Positions 45,486-53,034 of a stretch of 64,000 nt of DNA are shown here, in pieces. The notes beneath the pieces were generated by a model. The model was given only the letters and a program-made list of their open reading frames with translations, did not search any database and was not told the DNA's origin. This DNA is from Patiriisocius sp047730165 (lineage in GTDB: Bacteria > Bacteroidota > Bacteroidia > Flavobacteriales > Flavobacteriaceae): the NCBI RefSeq assembly GCF_047730165.1, contig NZ_CP159834.1, positions 1-64,000 of the forward strand, read 5' to 3'. Numbering within the stretch: position 1 is the stretch's first letter; the number at the start of each line of letters is the position of its first letter. Made by a program: the position numbers and the translations under genes.

Positions 45486-46040
45486 TTAAATCTTCTCTAC
45501 TTGCATGTAGCTTAATTCTAATGGTGTTTTTCTTCCGAAAATCTTCACCATAACCTCAAGCTTACGTTTTTCTTCGTTGATTTTCTCAACCGTTCCGTTA
45601 AATCCATTAAAAGGTCCATCAATTACTTTGATAGTTTCTCCTATAGTAAAGGGAATATTAACGTTATCATCTTGTATTGCCAACTCATCAACCTTACCTA
45701 GCATACGATTAACCTCTGCTTGACGCAACGGCACCGGCTCCCCACCTTTAGTTTCTCCTAAGAAACCTATCACACCATTTATAGATTTTATAATATGTGG
45801 AATTTCGCCTGCTAAACTTGCCTGAACCATAATATACCCCGGGAAGAAAACACGTTCTTTTTGAACTTTCTTTCCATTACGTATTTGGATTACCTTTTCA
45901 GTAGGAACAAGAATTTGCTCAATATAATCAGCCAAGTTAAGACGCGTAATCTCAGATTCAAGATATGCTTTGATCTTATTTTCTTGCCCGCTTACTGAAC
46001 GAACAACATACCACTTTTTTGTGCTTTTTGTTTCGGTCAT
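45486..46040 (-). CDS. nusG: Transcription termination/antitermination protein NusG
   Basis: The 184-residue factor links RNA polymerase to Rho or the ribosome. The NGN domain starts with KKWYVVRSVSGQENKIKAYL, contains FFPGYIMVQA, and is followed by a KOW domain (GETIKVIDGPFNGFNGTVE). The ATG at 46040 is chosen over the one at 46061 because it gives the family N-terminus and does not overlap secE. Confidence 0.96.
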   Translation of the reverse strand: MTETKSTKKWYVVRSVSGQENKIKAYLESEITRLNLADYIEQILVPTEKVIQIRNGKKVQKERVFFPGYIMVQASLAGEIPHIIKSINGVIGFLGETKGGEPVPLRQAEVNRMLGKVDELAIQDDNVNIPFTIGETIKVIDGPFNGFNGTVEKINEEKRKLEVMVKIFGRKTPLELSYMQVEKI

Positions 46041-46045
46041 CTTAC

Positions 46046-46234
46046 TTACGACTTGATCCATGTGAAATACCTGTCAATCGCACCGCTAAACACAGTGTCA
46101 ATACCCCAAACAACTAATGCTAACACTACAGAGAAAACTGCAACAATAACTGTAAGACGTTGAGCTTCTGCCCAAGTAGGCCAAGTCACGTGATTCGTGA
46201 GCTCATTCCAAGATTCTTTTATATAATCAACCAT
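46046..46234 (-). CDS. secE: Preprotein translocase subunit SecE
   Basis: The 62-residue single-span inner-membrane protein is the small essential subunit of SecYEG. The amphipathic region NELTNHVTWPTWAEAQRLT precedes one membrane helix (VIVAVFSVVLALVVWGIDTVF). It lies between tRNA-Trp and nusG, with 5 bases to the nusG start. Confidence 0.96.
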   Translation of the reverse strand: MVDYIKESWNELTNHVTWPTWAEAQRLTVIVAVFSVVLALVVWGIDTVFSGAIDRYFTWIKS

Positions 46235-46289
46235 TGTATTTTGGTTTTTGAACTTTAATTGAAAACTAGTGTTCTAGTTTTTCTTTTTG

Positions 46290-46362
46290 CACGGGATGGG
46301 AGACTCGAACTCACGACACCTGGTTTTGGAGACCAGTGCTCTACCAACTGAGCTAATCCCGT
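46290..46362 (-). tRNA. tRNA-Trp (CCA anticodon)
   Basis: A 73-base cloverleaf has acceptor arms ACGGGAT / ATCCCGT, D-arm TAGCTCAGTTGGTAGAGC, anticodon loop TCTCCAAA reading UGG, T-loop GTTCGAGTC and discriminator G. The 3' CCA is not encoded. It lies between tuf and secE. Confidence 0.97.
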
Positions 46363-46422
46363 ATCTAAAGGTTATTTGAATTCTACTAGCGAACTACTAG
46401 AATACTGTACCCGTTATAAAAG

Positions 46423-46453
46423 TCAAGGCGTCCGCCGAATGGCGGACACCTTT
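46423..46453 (-). terminator. Strong hairpin downstream of tuf
   Basis: AAGGTGTCCGCC pairs with GGCGGACGCCTT (one mismatch) around ATTC. The following T tract is weak (GACTTTTATA), so it may be a partial terminator or a processing/stability element before tRNA-Trp. Confidence 0.55.
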
Positions 46454-46478
46454 ACTCTCATTATTCTTGACTAAATAA

Positions 46479-47666
46479 TTAGTCTAAAATCTCAGTAACC
46501 TGACCTGCACCTACAGTTCTACCACCCTCACGGATTGCAAAACGTAAACCTACGCTCATCGCGATAGCAGAGATTAACTCAACATGGATAGTCAAGTTAT
46601 CACCAGGCATCACCATTTCAACTCCATCAGGAAGAGAAATGTTACCCGTTACATCAGTTGTACGTACGTAAAACTGTGGACGGTAGTTATTATGAAATGG
46701 AGTGTGACGTCCACCTTCTTCTTTTTTCAATACGTAAACCTCAGCTTTAAACTTAGCGTGTGGTGTTACAGATCCTGGCTTAACAATTACCATACCTCTT
46801 GAAATTTGAGACTTCTCAATACCTCTTAATAAGATACCTGCGTTATCTCCAGCTTCACCTCTATCAAGGATCTGACGGAACATTTCAATACCAGTAATAG
46901 TTGAAGTCAATTTCTCAGCTCCCATACCAATAATCTCAACAGGGTCTCCCGTGTTGCCAATTCCTGTTTCGATACGTCCTGTAGCTACAGTTCCACGACC
47001 AGTAATTGAAAATACATCTTCAATAGGCATTAAGAAAGGCTTATCGATTTCTCTTAATGGCTCTTCGATCCAAGTATCAACAGCTTCCATTAATTCTAAA
47101 ACTGTATCAACCCATTTTTGCTCACCGTTCAATGCACCAAGCGCAGAACCAGCGATTACAGGTCCATTATCACCATCATACTCGTAGAAAGATAAAAGAT
47201 CTCTTACCTCCATCTCAACTAGTTCAAGTAACTCCTCATCATCAACCATATCTACTTTATTCATAAACACAACGATACGTGGAATACCTACCTGACGTCC
47301 TAAAAGGATGTGCTCACGTGTTTGTGGCATTGGTCCATCTGTTGCAGCAACAACTAAAATTGCTCCATCCATCTGTGCAGCACCGGTTACCATGTTTTTT
47401 ACATAATCGGCGTGACCAGGACAGTCAACGTGTGCGTAGTGACGGTTAGCCGTCGCATACTCAACGTGAGAAGAGTTAATTGTTATACCACGTTCCTTTT
47501 CTTCAGGAGCGTTGTCAATTTGATCAAAAGCCGAAGCCTCTGAAAATCCAGCATCAGCCATCACCTTAGTAATAGCAGCTGTTAATGTTGTTTTACCGTG
47601 ATCTACGTGTCCAATGGTACCTACATTTAAATGTGGTTTCGAACGATCATATGTTGCCTTTGCCAT
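46479..47666 (-). CDS. tuf: Elongation factor Tu
   Basis: This 395-residue GTPase delivers aminoacyl-tRNA to the ribosome. G1 is GHVDHGKTTLTAAIT, the switch I region EEKERGITINSSHVEY, G3 DCPGHADYVKNM and G4 NKVDMVDDEELL. The C-terminal barrel has the kirromycin-region sequences of ordinary EF-Tu. It stands between tRNA-Thr(GGT) and tRNA-Trp in the conserved tRNA-tuf-secE-nusG block. Confidence 0.99.
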   Translation of the reverse strand: MAKATYDRSKPHLNVGTIGHVDHGKTTLTAAITKVMADAGFSEASAFDQIDNAPEEKERGITINSSHVEYATANRHYAHVDCPGHADYVKNMVTGAAQMDGAILVVAATDGPMPQTREHILLGRQVGIPRIVVFMNKVDMVDDEELLELVEMEVRDLLSFYEYDGDNGPVIAGSALGALNGEQKWVDTVLELMEAVDTWIEEPLREIDKPFLMPIEDVFSITGRGTVATGRIETGIGNTGDPVEIIGMGAEKLTSTITGIEMFRQILDRGEAGDNAGILLRGIEKSQISRGMVIVKPGSVTPHAKFKAEVYVLKKEEGGRHTPFHNNYRPQFYVRTTDVTGNISLPDGVEMVMPGDNLTIHVELISAIAMSVGLRFAIREGGRTVGAGQVTEILD

Positions 47667-47719
47667 TTTGTATTTATTAGTTATATATTAGTGTTCAATT
47701 GTAATTCTTATTCTTATTG

Positions 47720-47791
47720 AGCCAATGACGAGAATTGAACTCGTGACCTCTTCCTTACCAAGGAAACGCTCTACCCCTGAGCTACACCGGC
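47720..47791 (-). tRNA. tRNA-Thr (GGT anticodon)
   Basis: A 72-base cloverleaf has acceptor GCCGGTG / CATTGGC (two G-U pairs), D-arm TAGCTCAGGGGTAGAGC, anticodon loop TTGGTAA and T-loop GTTCAATTC. The CCA end is not encoded. It lies just upstream of tuf. Confidence 0.96.
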
Positions 47792-48021
47792 GATTTTTGC
47801 AAGATGTATGTTTTAATTCTTACATTAAAACCCTATACTCAAAAGAGCCTTTATTACCTGCTTCTATAAAACAGGAAATCCCTCACTAAAAGTGAAGGTG
47901 AAATTTGAGTGGGAGACTAGGCTTGCTTCGACTAAGCTCCGCATAAACTTCTCACCCAACCCTTAAATCTATTTAACACTATTTATAACATAATAAACAG
48001 CGTCGTTTGAAGAAAAATTTG

Positions 48022-48094
48022 AGCGGGAGACCAGGTTCGAACTGGCGACATTCAGCTTGGAAGGCTGACGCTCTACCAACTGAGCTACTCCCGC
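48022..48094 (-). tRNA. tRNA-Gly (TCC anticodon)
   Basis: A 73-base cloverleaf has acceptor GCGGGAG / CTCCCGC, D-arm TAGCTCAGTTGGTAGAGC, anticodon loop CTTCCAA and T-loop GTTCGAACC. The CCA end is not encoded. Confidence 0.97.
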
Positions 48095-48296
48095 TTTTAA
48101 ACCTATTCTTCAATAGATTTCAATTTCATTACCTTTAAGATCTTATCCTCTCAGTGATCACCTGAAAGCGGCTGCAAATATACTTATTTTTACAACCAAT
48201 TCCAAACTAAATTTTAGCAGGAATAATTATGTTTTATTTTAAACCACGTATCGTCATATGTGAGCTAAAATAACCACACTCATTGAGTGCAATTTG

Positions 48297-48378
<82 letters not shown>

Positions 48379-48447
48379 AAAACAAATTGAAATCCAACTT
48401 AGGATATTCAATCAATATAATTTCATTAAAAAAAGAACTTTAAAAAG

Positions 48448-48521
48448 AGCCGATGGAGGGACTCGAACCCACGACCTGCTGATTACAAATCAGCTGCTCT
48501 AGCCAGCTGAGCTACATCGGC
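48448..48521 (-). tRNA. tRNA-Thr (TGT anticodon)
   Basis: A 74-base cloverleaf has acceptor GCCGATG / CATCGGC, D-arm TAGCTCAGCTGGCTAGAGC, anticodon loop TTTGTAA and T-loop GTTCGAGTC. It is the first gene of the tRNA-tuf transcript. Confidence 0.97.
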
Positions 48522-48554
48522 TTTTAAACCATCTCTACGTTGAAAATTTCAGCA

Positions 48555-48580
48555 TAAAAAAGTCCGCTATTTCTAACGGA
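48555..48580 (-). terminator. Intrinsic terminator of xerC
   Basis: On the minus strand TCCGTTA pairs with TAGCGGA (one mismatch) around GAAA and runs into CTTTTTT. It lies just downstream of the tRNA promoter's -7 box, at the likely transcription start of the tRNA operon. Confidence 0.6.
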
Positions 48581-48583
48581 TTG

Positions 48584-48614
48584 CAAATGTAGATAAGATT
48601 ATAAATTCTACAAA
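48584..48614 (-). promoter_or_regulatory. Promoter of the tRNA-tuf operon
   Basis: TTTG (48614-48611), exactly 19 bases, then TACATTTG (48591-48584): a full match to the Bacteroidota consensus TTTG-N19-TAnnTTTG. It is the best promoter in the window and fits a highly expressed stable-RNA operon. Confidence 0.85.
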
Positions 48615-48677
48615 ACTTTTTAGCGAAAAATTTTAATTAATTATGCTATCCACTTGTTTCGTGGTTTTTAGCACTCC

Positions 48678-49565
48678 TTATTTTGAGTTGCGAGGGTGGG
48701 CCTTACGATACACCTCTTTTAGCGTAGCAATACTATTGTGCGTGTAAACCTGCGTAGAAGCTAGGCTTGCGTGACCTAATAGCTCTTTTACGGCATTTAG
48801 GTCTGCTCCTTCGTTTAAAAGATGTGTAGCAAAAGAATGTCGTAGAATATGTGGACTCTTTTTTACCTTTTGCGATGTCTTACTAAAATAAGTATGAATC
48901 AAACGATACACGAGTGTTTCATAAATCTTAAGCCCCTTGTTAGTCAACAGTAGATACTCGTCATCTTCTATAACAAGCATCGCTCTATATTTTAAGTATT
49001 CATGAATAGACTTTATCACAGCTGGCAATAGCGGGATCAAGCGTTCTTTATTCCGTTTCCCCAACACTTTTACATGGCCTTGCCCAGCATCAATGTCCTT
49101 TAACTTTAAATGTATCAACTCTGCCCTTCGCATACCCGTACTATAAAAAAGCTCTACAATTAACTTGTCACGAGCCGTTTTAAAATCTACAGGATCTGCC
49201 AATAAAGTGATTACCTCATCAATTTCTGTTTCTGAAAAAGGTACTTGCACTTTTTTTGACACCTTAAGCGATTTGTGTTTAGCTAGCGGAGACACCTCAA
49301 CCTGTTCGGTTTTAAGGAGGAATTTATAATAGGTTTTAAGGCCAGACACTTTCCTGTTCACAGAACGATTAGACACGCCTTGCTCCACCAAAGACACAAT
49401 CCAAGAACGGACCATACTATAATTCACCTCTTCTGGCTTTTCTTCAGAAAAAGTAAGCGCCACAAAATCTAAAAAAGCAGTTAGATCATTCTTATATGCC
49501 GTGATGGTGTGCTTAGAATAATTTCGTTCTAAAGAGAGATAATCTATAAACGGCGATAGTGGCAT
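48678..49565 (-). CDS. xerC: Tyrosine recombinase XerC
   Basis: This 295-residue site-specific recombinase resolves chromosome dimers at dif. The N-terminal SAM-like domain (LSLERNYSKHTITAYKNDL) is followed by the catalytic domain with Arg in STGMRRAELI, Lys in VLGKRNKERL, HILRHSFATHLL (His, Arg) and the nucleophile Tyr in STQVYTH. It has the full Xer length, is next to rpsU and the tRNA block and has no mobile-element flanks, so it is the housekeeping enzyme rather than an integrase. Confidence 0.93.
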   Translation of the reverse strand: MPLSPFIDYLSLERNYSKHTITAYKNDLTAFLDFVALTFSEEKPEEVNYSMVRSWIVSLVEQGVSNRSVNRKVSGLKTYYKFLLKTEQVEVSPLAKHKSLKVSKKVQVPFSETEIDEVITLLADPVDFKTARDKLIVELFYSTGMRRAELIHLKLKDIDAGQGHVKVLGKRNKERLIPLLPAVIKSIHEYLKYRAMLVIEDDEYLLLTNKGLKIYETLVYRLIHTYFSKTSQKVKKSPHILRHSFATHLLNEGADLNAVKELLGHASLASTQVYTHNSIATLKEVYRKAHPRNSK

Positions 49566-49695
49566 TTTTAGAGTTTATGGTTTTTAGCTTCCGGCTAAAA
49601 AAAACGATTACTATTCTTTTTTGCTTCTGCAATATTAAAGATATACAAAATAGTGAAGCAACTATTCAATCAAGCACATTTCCGAACAAAGCATG

Positions 49696-49741
49696 AAAAA
49701 ACCGCTTAGACCCTGAATCAAGTTCAGCGTTAAGCGGTTTG
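49696..49741 (-). terminator. Terminator of rpsU with a nested palindrome
   Basis: On the minus strand AAACCGCTTA pairs with TAAGCGGTTT and is followed by a T tract. The loop contains CTGAACTTGATTCAG, an inner palindrome like the dispersed element at 11491-11542. Confidence 0.85.
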
Positions 49742-49771
49742 TATTATAATAGGCTGCCGAAGCAGATCTAC

Positions 49772-49966
49772 TTATATTTCTTCAGCGTCTCTAAGTCCCT
49801 GAATGTATTCAGCTTTCTGAATCTGCTTTCTACGTACAACGGATGGCTTACTAAAAGCCTGTCTAGATCTTAGCTGACGCATCGTACCTGTACGATCAAA
49901 CTTACGTTTGAAACGCTTCAGCGCTCTGTCTATATTTTCTCCGTCTTTAACTGGTATAATTAACAT
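49772..49966 (-). CDS. rpsU: 30S ribosomal protein S21
   Basis: The 64-residue bS21 binds near the 3' end of 16S rRNA. It starts MLIIPVKDGENIDRALKRFK and ends in KAEYIQGLRDAEEI. Tyr54 matches the residue reported in Bacteroidota to help sequester the anti-Shine-Dalgarno. Unlike its neighbours it has a strong SD (see separate entry), suggesting translational feedback by bS21-free ribosomes. An in-frame-stop micro-ORF overlaps its start. Confidence 0.96.
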   Translation of the reverse strand: MLIIPVKDGENIDRALKRFKRKFDRTGTMRQLRSRQAFSKPSVVRRKQIQKAEYIQGLRDAEEI

Positions 49967-49974
49967 AGTTCCAT

Positions 49975-49985
49975 AACCTCCTCTC
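49975..49985 (-). promoter_or_regulatory. Unusually strong Shine-Dalgarno of rpsU
   Basis: GAGAGGAGGTT on the minus strand contains AGGAGGT, fully complementary to the 16S 3' end, and AGGAGGTTAT matches nine of ten bases of the extended SD. Nine bases separate AGGAGGT from the ATG. Genes in this lineage normally lack SD sequences. Confidence 0.85.
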
Positions 49986-49995
49986 TATTGGACTG

Positions 49996-50003
49996 CAAAG
50001 ATA
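49996..50003 (-). promoter_or_regulatory. -7 promoter element of rpsU
   Basis: TATCTTTG on the minus strand matches TAnnTTTG exactly. The -33 element is not consensus. The leader would be about 20-25 bases and include the SD. Confidence 0.5.
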
Positions 50004-50205
50004 AATAGATTTTAGATTTTAGATGTGCGATGTTTGGTTTTTTTTCTGAAATATTAATTCAAAGCAAAATGCGTGTTGAAGTAGAAGAATGTAAACTATG
50101 AGAAAAGACGAAAGATATAAGTCAAAAAAAAAAATGGATTCCTGCACATTCAACAAAAAGACGCTCATTTATATTTTAATTCACGCTTCAGAAGAAGATT
50201 AAGAC

Positions 50206-51639
50206 CTACTCCTTAAATAAAGAAACACGATTACTCAAGTCTCTAATAAGCTGATCTTCTTCTTCAGACTCTAGTAACACATTGTAGTCACTCCAGAAAT
50301 CTTCATTATATGGTCGTGGAGAAAAGATGTCTTCACTCCATTCTTTAGTCGCTAATGCATCTGCTATGCTTTCTGAGTCTTGGATGATTTCAGTAAAAAG
50401 AATTTCTTGTACAGCGTAATAAAACTGCTCTTCCTTTTCTCTCGCAAGCTGCTCCTTTGTTTTCTTCCAAGCCTCTGAAGATCGATCCCCTAGATTTAAG
50501 AGCTTAGGAGATTCATAATACATATAATTAGGATACATCTTATCCTGGTATTCCATATAGGTAATGATCAATTTATGGTTCTCATACGTACCCAAAAGAC
50601 TCTTGCTTCTCGCCCTTTGCTTATCTGAAGCCGCCACCAGGTTATACTCAATTTTCTTAATCGCAAAAGTATCCCAATAAATATAAATCCAGCCATTAGG
50701 CTCAAACCCCTCATTGTAGACGCGATCTGTTTTTAGACCAGCGAAGTCCAGCCCTTTTGAAATTGCAATTTTATATATTTTTCTATCATTAATTACCTGC
50801 ACTGTATCTAGCTTAAATTGATGTGTAGAAAGCACGTCTTCTCCAAAAAGCGCCCCTTTATCTGCGGCGTTTCTTATAAGATTAAGCCTGCCTCTAAATA
50901 AGATATCTAACCCATTAGTACGAGTATCATTCCATCGTATTGCATCTACAAGGGTTTGCGTTTTAATCGTATCACGCCGCATCGCCTTAGACTTGGTGTT
51001 AAAACGAGGAATGGTGTTTTTTAAGTAAGAATAATAAGCAAACAAACTATCCACTTCACGCAAGTCATAGCTTTTACGGGTTTCATCTACATTTATTTTG
51101 AGGTTCTTCTTTGCACCAGACGCGTAACTAGAATCATATAAGGTTATGGCGCTCTCAATAAGCCACTTGTACTCCTTAGTGTTTCGTTCCTTATGTCTTA
51201 AAAACCCTTTTTGCAAATAGGGCTGTTCTGGCAAGTTATCTGCCAGATCTTCAATAGCGCGCAGTACAATATCGTTCCCTGTCTTTGGCCTCGTTTCTGC
51301 GATAATAAGCACCTCATCAAGACTTGCCATATCTTCTTCAAGGAAAATATCGAATGCGGGATCAAAATCACTTACAACCACCTTAAAACTCTTATAGCCA
51401 ATGGAAGAAATAACAAGCGTATCATTTACTAATGCTATAGGAACACGCAAAGAAAATTTACCGTCCATATTACTTATAGTTCCTACAGTACTTTTGTCAA
51501 CATACACACTTGCACTCTCAATAGGCGCAAAGGTTAAAAAGTCTGAAACCTTACCTTTGAGCTCTTGCTGTGCAAATCCTGAAAAAGAAAAAGCTAGCAT
51601 TAGGATGCCAAAAAAAATGTTTGTTTTAGATGTATTCAA
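50206..51639 (-). CDS. Exported protein with carboxypeptidase-regulatory-like domain
   Basis: The 477-residue protein has a signal peptide ending in SFSGFAQ, then a CarboxypepD_reg-like beta sandwich (LKGKVSDFLTFAPIESASVYV, about 25-110). The remaining ~360 residues are not assigned to a family I can name, though this plan is common in Bacteroidota surface proteins of unknown role. The start is TTG at 51639: an in-frame stop lies five codons upstream with no ATG, and the next ATG (residue 14) would destroy the signal peptide. It is probably periplasmic or outer-membrane associated. Confidence 0.75.
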   Translation of the reverse strand: MNTSKTNIFFGILMLAFSFSGFAQQELKGKVSDFLTFAPIESASVYVDKSTVGTISNMDGKFSLRVPIALVNDTLVISSIGYKSFKVVVSDFDPAFDIFLEEDMASLDEVLIIAETRPKTGNDIVLRAIEDLADNLPEQPYLQKGFLRHKERNTKEYKWLIESAITLYDSSYASGAKKNLKINVDETRKSYDLREVDSLFAYYSYLKNTIPRFNTKSKAMRRDTIKTQTLVDAIRWNDTRTNGLDILFRGRLNLIRNAADKGALFGEDVLSTHQFKLDTVQVINDRKIYKIAISKGLDFAGLKTDRVYNEGFEPNGWIYIYWDTFAIKKIEYNLVAASDKQRARSKSLLGTYENHKLIITYMEYQDKMYPNYMYYESPKLLNLGDRSSEAWKKTKEQLAREKEEQFYYAVQEILFTEIIQDSESIADALATKEWSEDIFSPRPYNEDFWSDYNVLLESEEEDQLIRDLSNRVSLFKE

Positions 51640-51808
51640 TTTGAAATATTTTTATGATTGATATGACCTTAGACAAAACATTCCCCTTAGCAATGCTGGG
51701 CATCACTAATCAGGAAATCCTTGATTATAAATAACCTTTAAAGCGGAAACTACTGGCTCAAAAAATTCTACTGTAAAAAATCCTTTAAACTTTCAACTCT
51801 TAACCTTT

Positions 51809-52972
51809 TTAAGTTGCCGGCTTATACTCTACCCCATCAATGACCATTTTTGAAATAATCTCTTTTAAAATTTCTGAAGTCCCTCCACCGATTGGACCTA
51901 GTCTGCTATCTCTCAGATTACGCGCCATCGGGTATTCTTCCATATAACCGTATCCACCTAATAATTGCACACATTCATAAGCAACATCATCACTCACCTT
52001 GGTACTTATTAGCTTAGACATGGTCGCTTCTTTCACTACATATTCTCCATCATCTAAACGCTTTGCTGTTACATAATTAAATGTTTTACACATTTCAACT
52101 TCAGAAGCAAGTTGTGCCACCTTGTGACGCAATGCTTGAAACTTTGATATAGACCTTCCAAAAGCGGTTCGCTCCTTCATGTAAGCAATCGTATATTCTA
52201 ATGCCCATTCACTACGCGCATGTGCATTTATACCCATTATTAATCGCTCTAATGCGAAATGCTGCATGATATACGGGAAACCCTGATTTTCATCACCCAT
52301 AAGATTTTCTACAGGCACTTTTACATTATCAAAAGCAATCTCACCAGTATCGCTCGCACGCCATCCTAATTTGTCAAGCTTTGTGGCACTAATACCAGCC
52401 ATATCTCTGTCCAACACAAAAATGCTAATTCCCTTATTACCAAGCTCAGGCGCTGTTTTTGCTGCAACAATTAAATAATCACTATAGATTCCGTTTGTAA
52501 TGAAGGTTTTACTTCCATTCATTATATAATGATCTCCTTCTTTTACTGCTGTTGTTCGCATTCCTCCTACATCACTACCACCAAATGGTTCTGTAATACA
52601 TAGACATCCTATTTTCTCGCCTGTCACACTTGGTGCTAGGTATTTTAATTTTTGTTCGTGGTTCGCTTCTTTGTTCAAGTGCGTCATCGCAAGGTATTCG
52701 TGCGCCCACATAGCTGCAGCAAAACCTCCAGAATTAATACACTGTAGCTCTTCAATAAAAATTACCGTGTAAAAAATATCGAGATCCATCCCGCCATACG
52801 CTTCTGGCGTAGCAAGACCAAAATATCCCATCTCACCAAACTTCTCCCAAATAAAACGATCTATCGTTCCCGTTTCTTCCCACTTTTCAATGTGTGGCAC
52901 AACTTCCTTTTTAAGGAAATCTCTAAAACTCTTTCTGAAAAATTCGTGCTCCTCTGTAAAATATAAACTCAT
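51809..52972 (-). CDS. Acyl-CoA dehydrogenase
   Basis: This 387-residue FAD-dependent enzyme introduces the alpha-beta double bond in acyl-CoA. Motifs: CLCITEPFGGSDVGGM (acyl-CoA/FAD binding), GSKTFITNGIYSDYL, ERTAFGRSISKFQA and the C-terminal QLLGGYGYMEEYPMAR. The usual C-terminal catalytic YEGTSE is here IGGGTSEI, so the catalytic base is probably the Glu in FALERLIMG, as in isovaleryl- and long-chain enzymes. It is probably for branched-chain or long-chain substrates. The ATG at 52972 (MSLYFTEEHEF) is preferred over the frame's longer start. Confidence 0.92.
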   Translation of the reverse strand: MSLYFTEEHEFFRKSFRDFLKKEVVPHIEKWEETGTIDRFIWEKFGEMGYFGLATPEAYGGMDLDIFYTVIFIEELQCINSGGFAAAMWAHEYLAMTHLNKEANHEQKLKYLAPSVTGEKIGCLCITEPFGGSDVGGMRTTAVKEGDHYIMNGSKTFITNGIYSDYLIVAAKTAPELGNKGISIFVLDRDMAGISATKLDKLGWRASDTGEIAFDNVKVPVENLMGDENQGFPYIMQHFALERLIMGINAHARSEWALEYTIAYMKERTAFGRSISKFQALRHKVAQLASEVEMCKTFNYVTAKRLDDGEYVVKEATMSKLISTKVSDDVAYECVQLLGGYGYMEEYPMARNLRDSRLGPIGGGTSEILKEIISKMVIDGVEYKPAT

Positions 52973-53034
52973 ACTATTAATGATTCTGGTTTTTAGGTGT
53001 AACACTGGTAAATAAAAATATCTACTAATGCTTG

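Noticed and set aside
48678..49565. Tyrosine recombinase next to tRNA genes, as at an integrated element
   Set aside because: No attachment-site duplication of a tRNA end, no phage or plasmid genes, and the neighbourhood is the housekeeping rpsU-xerC-tRNA-tuf block.
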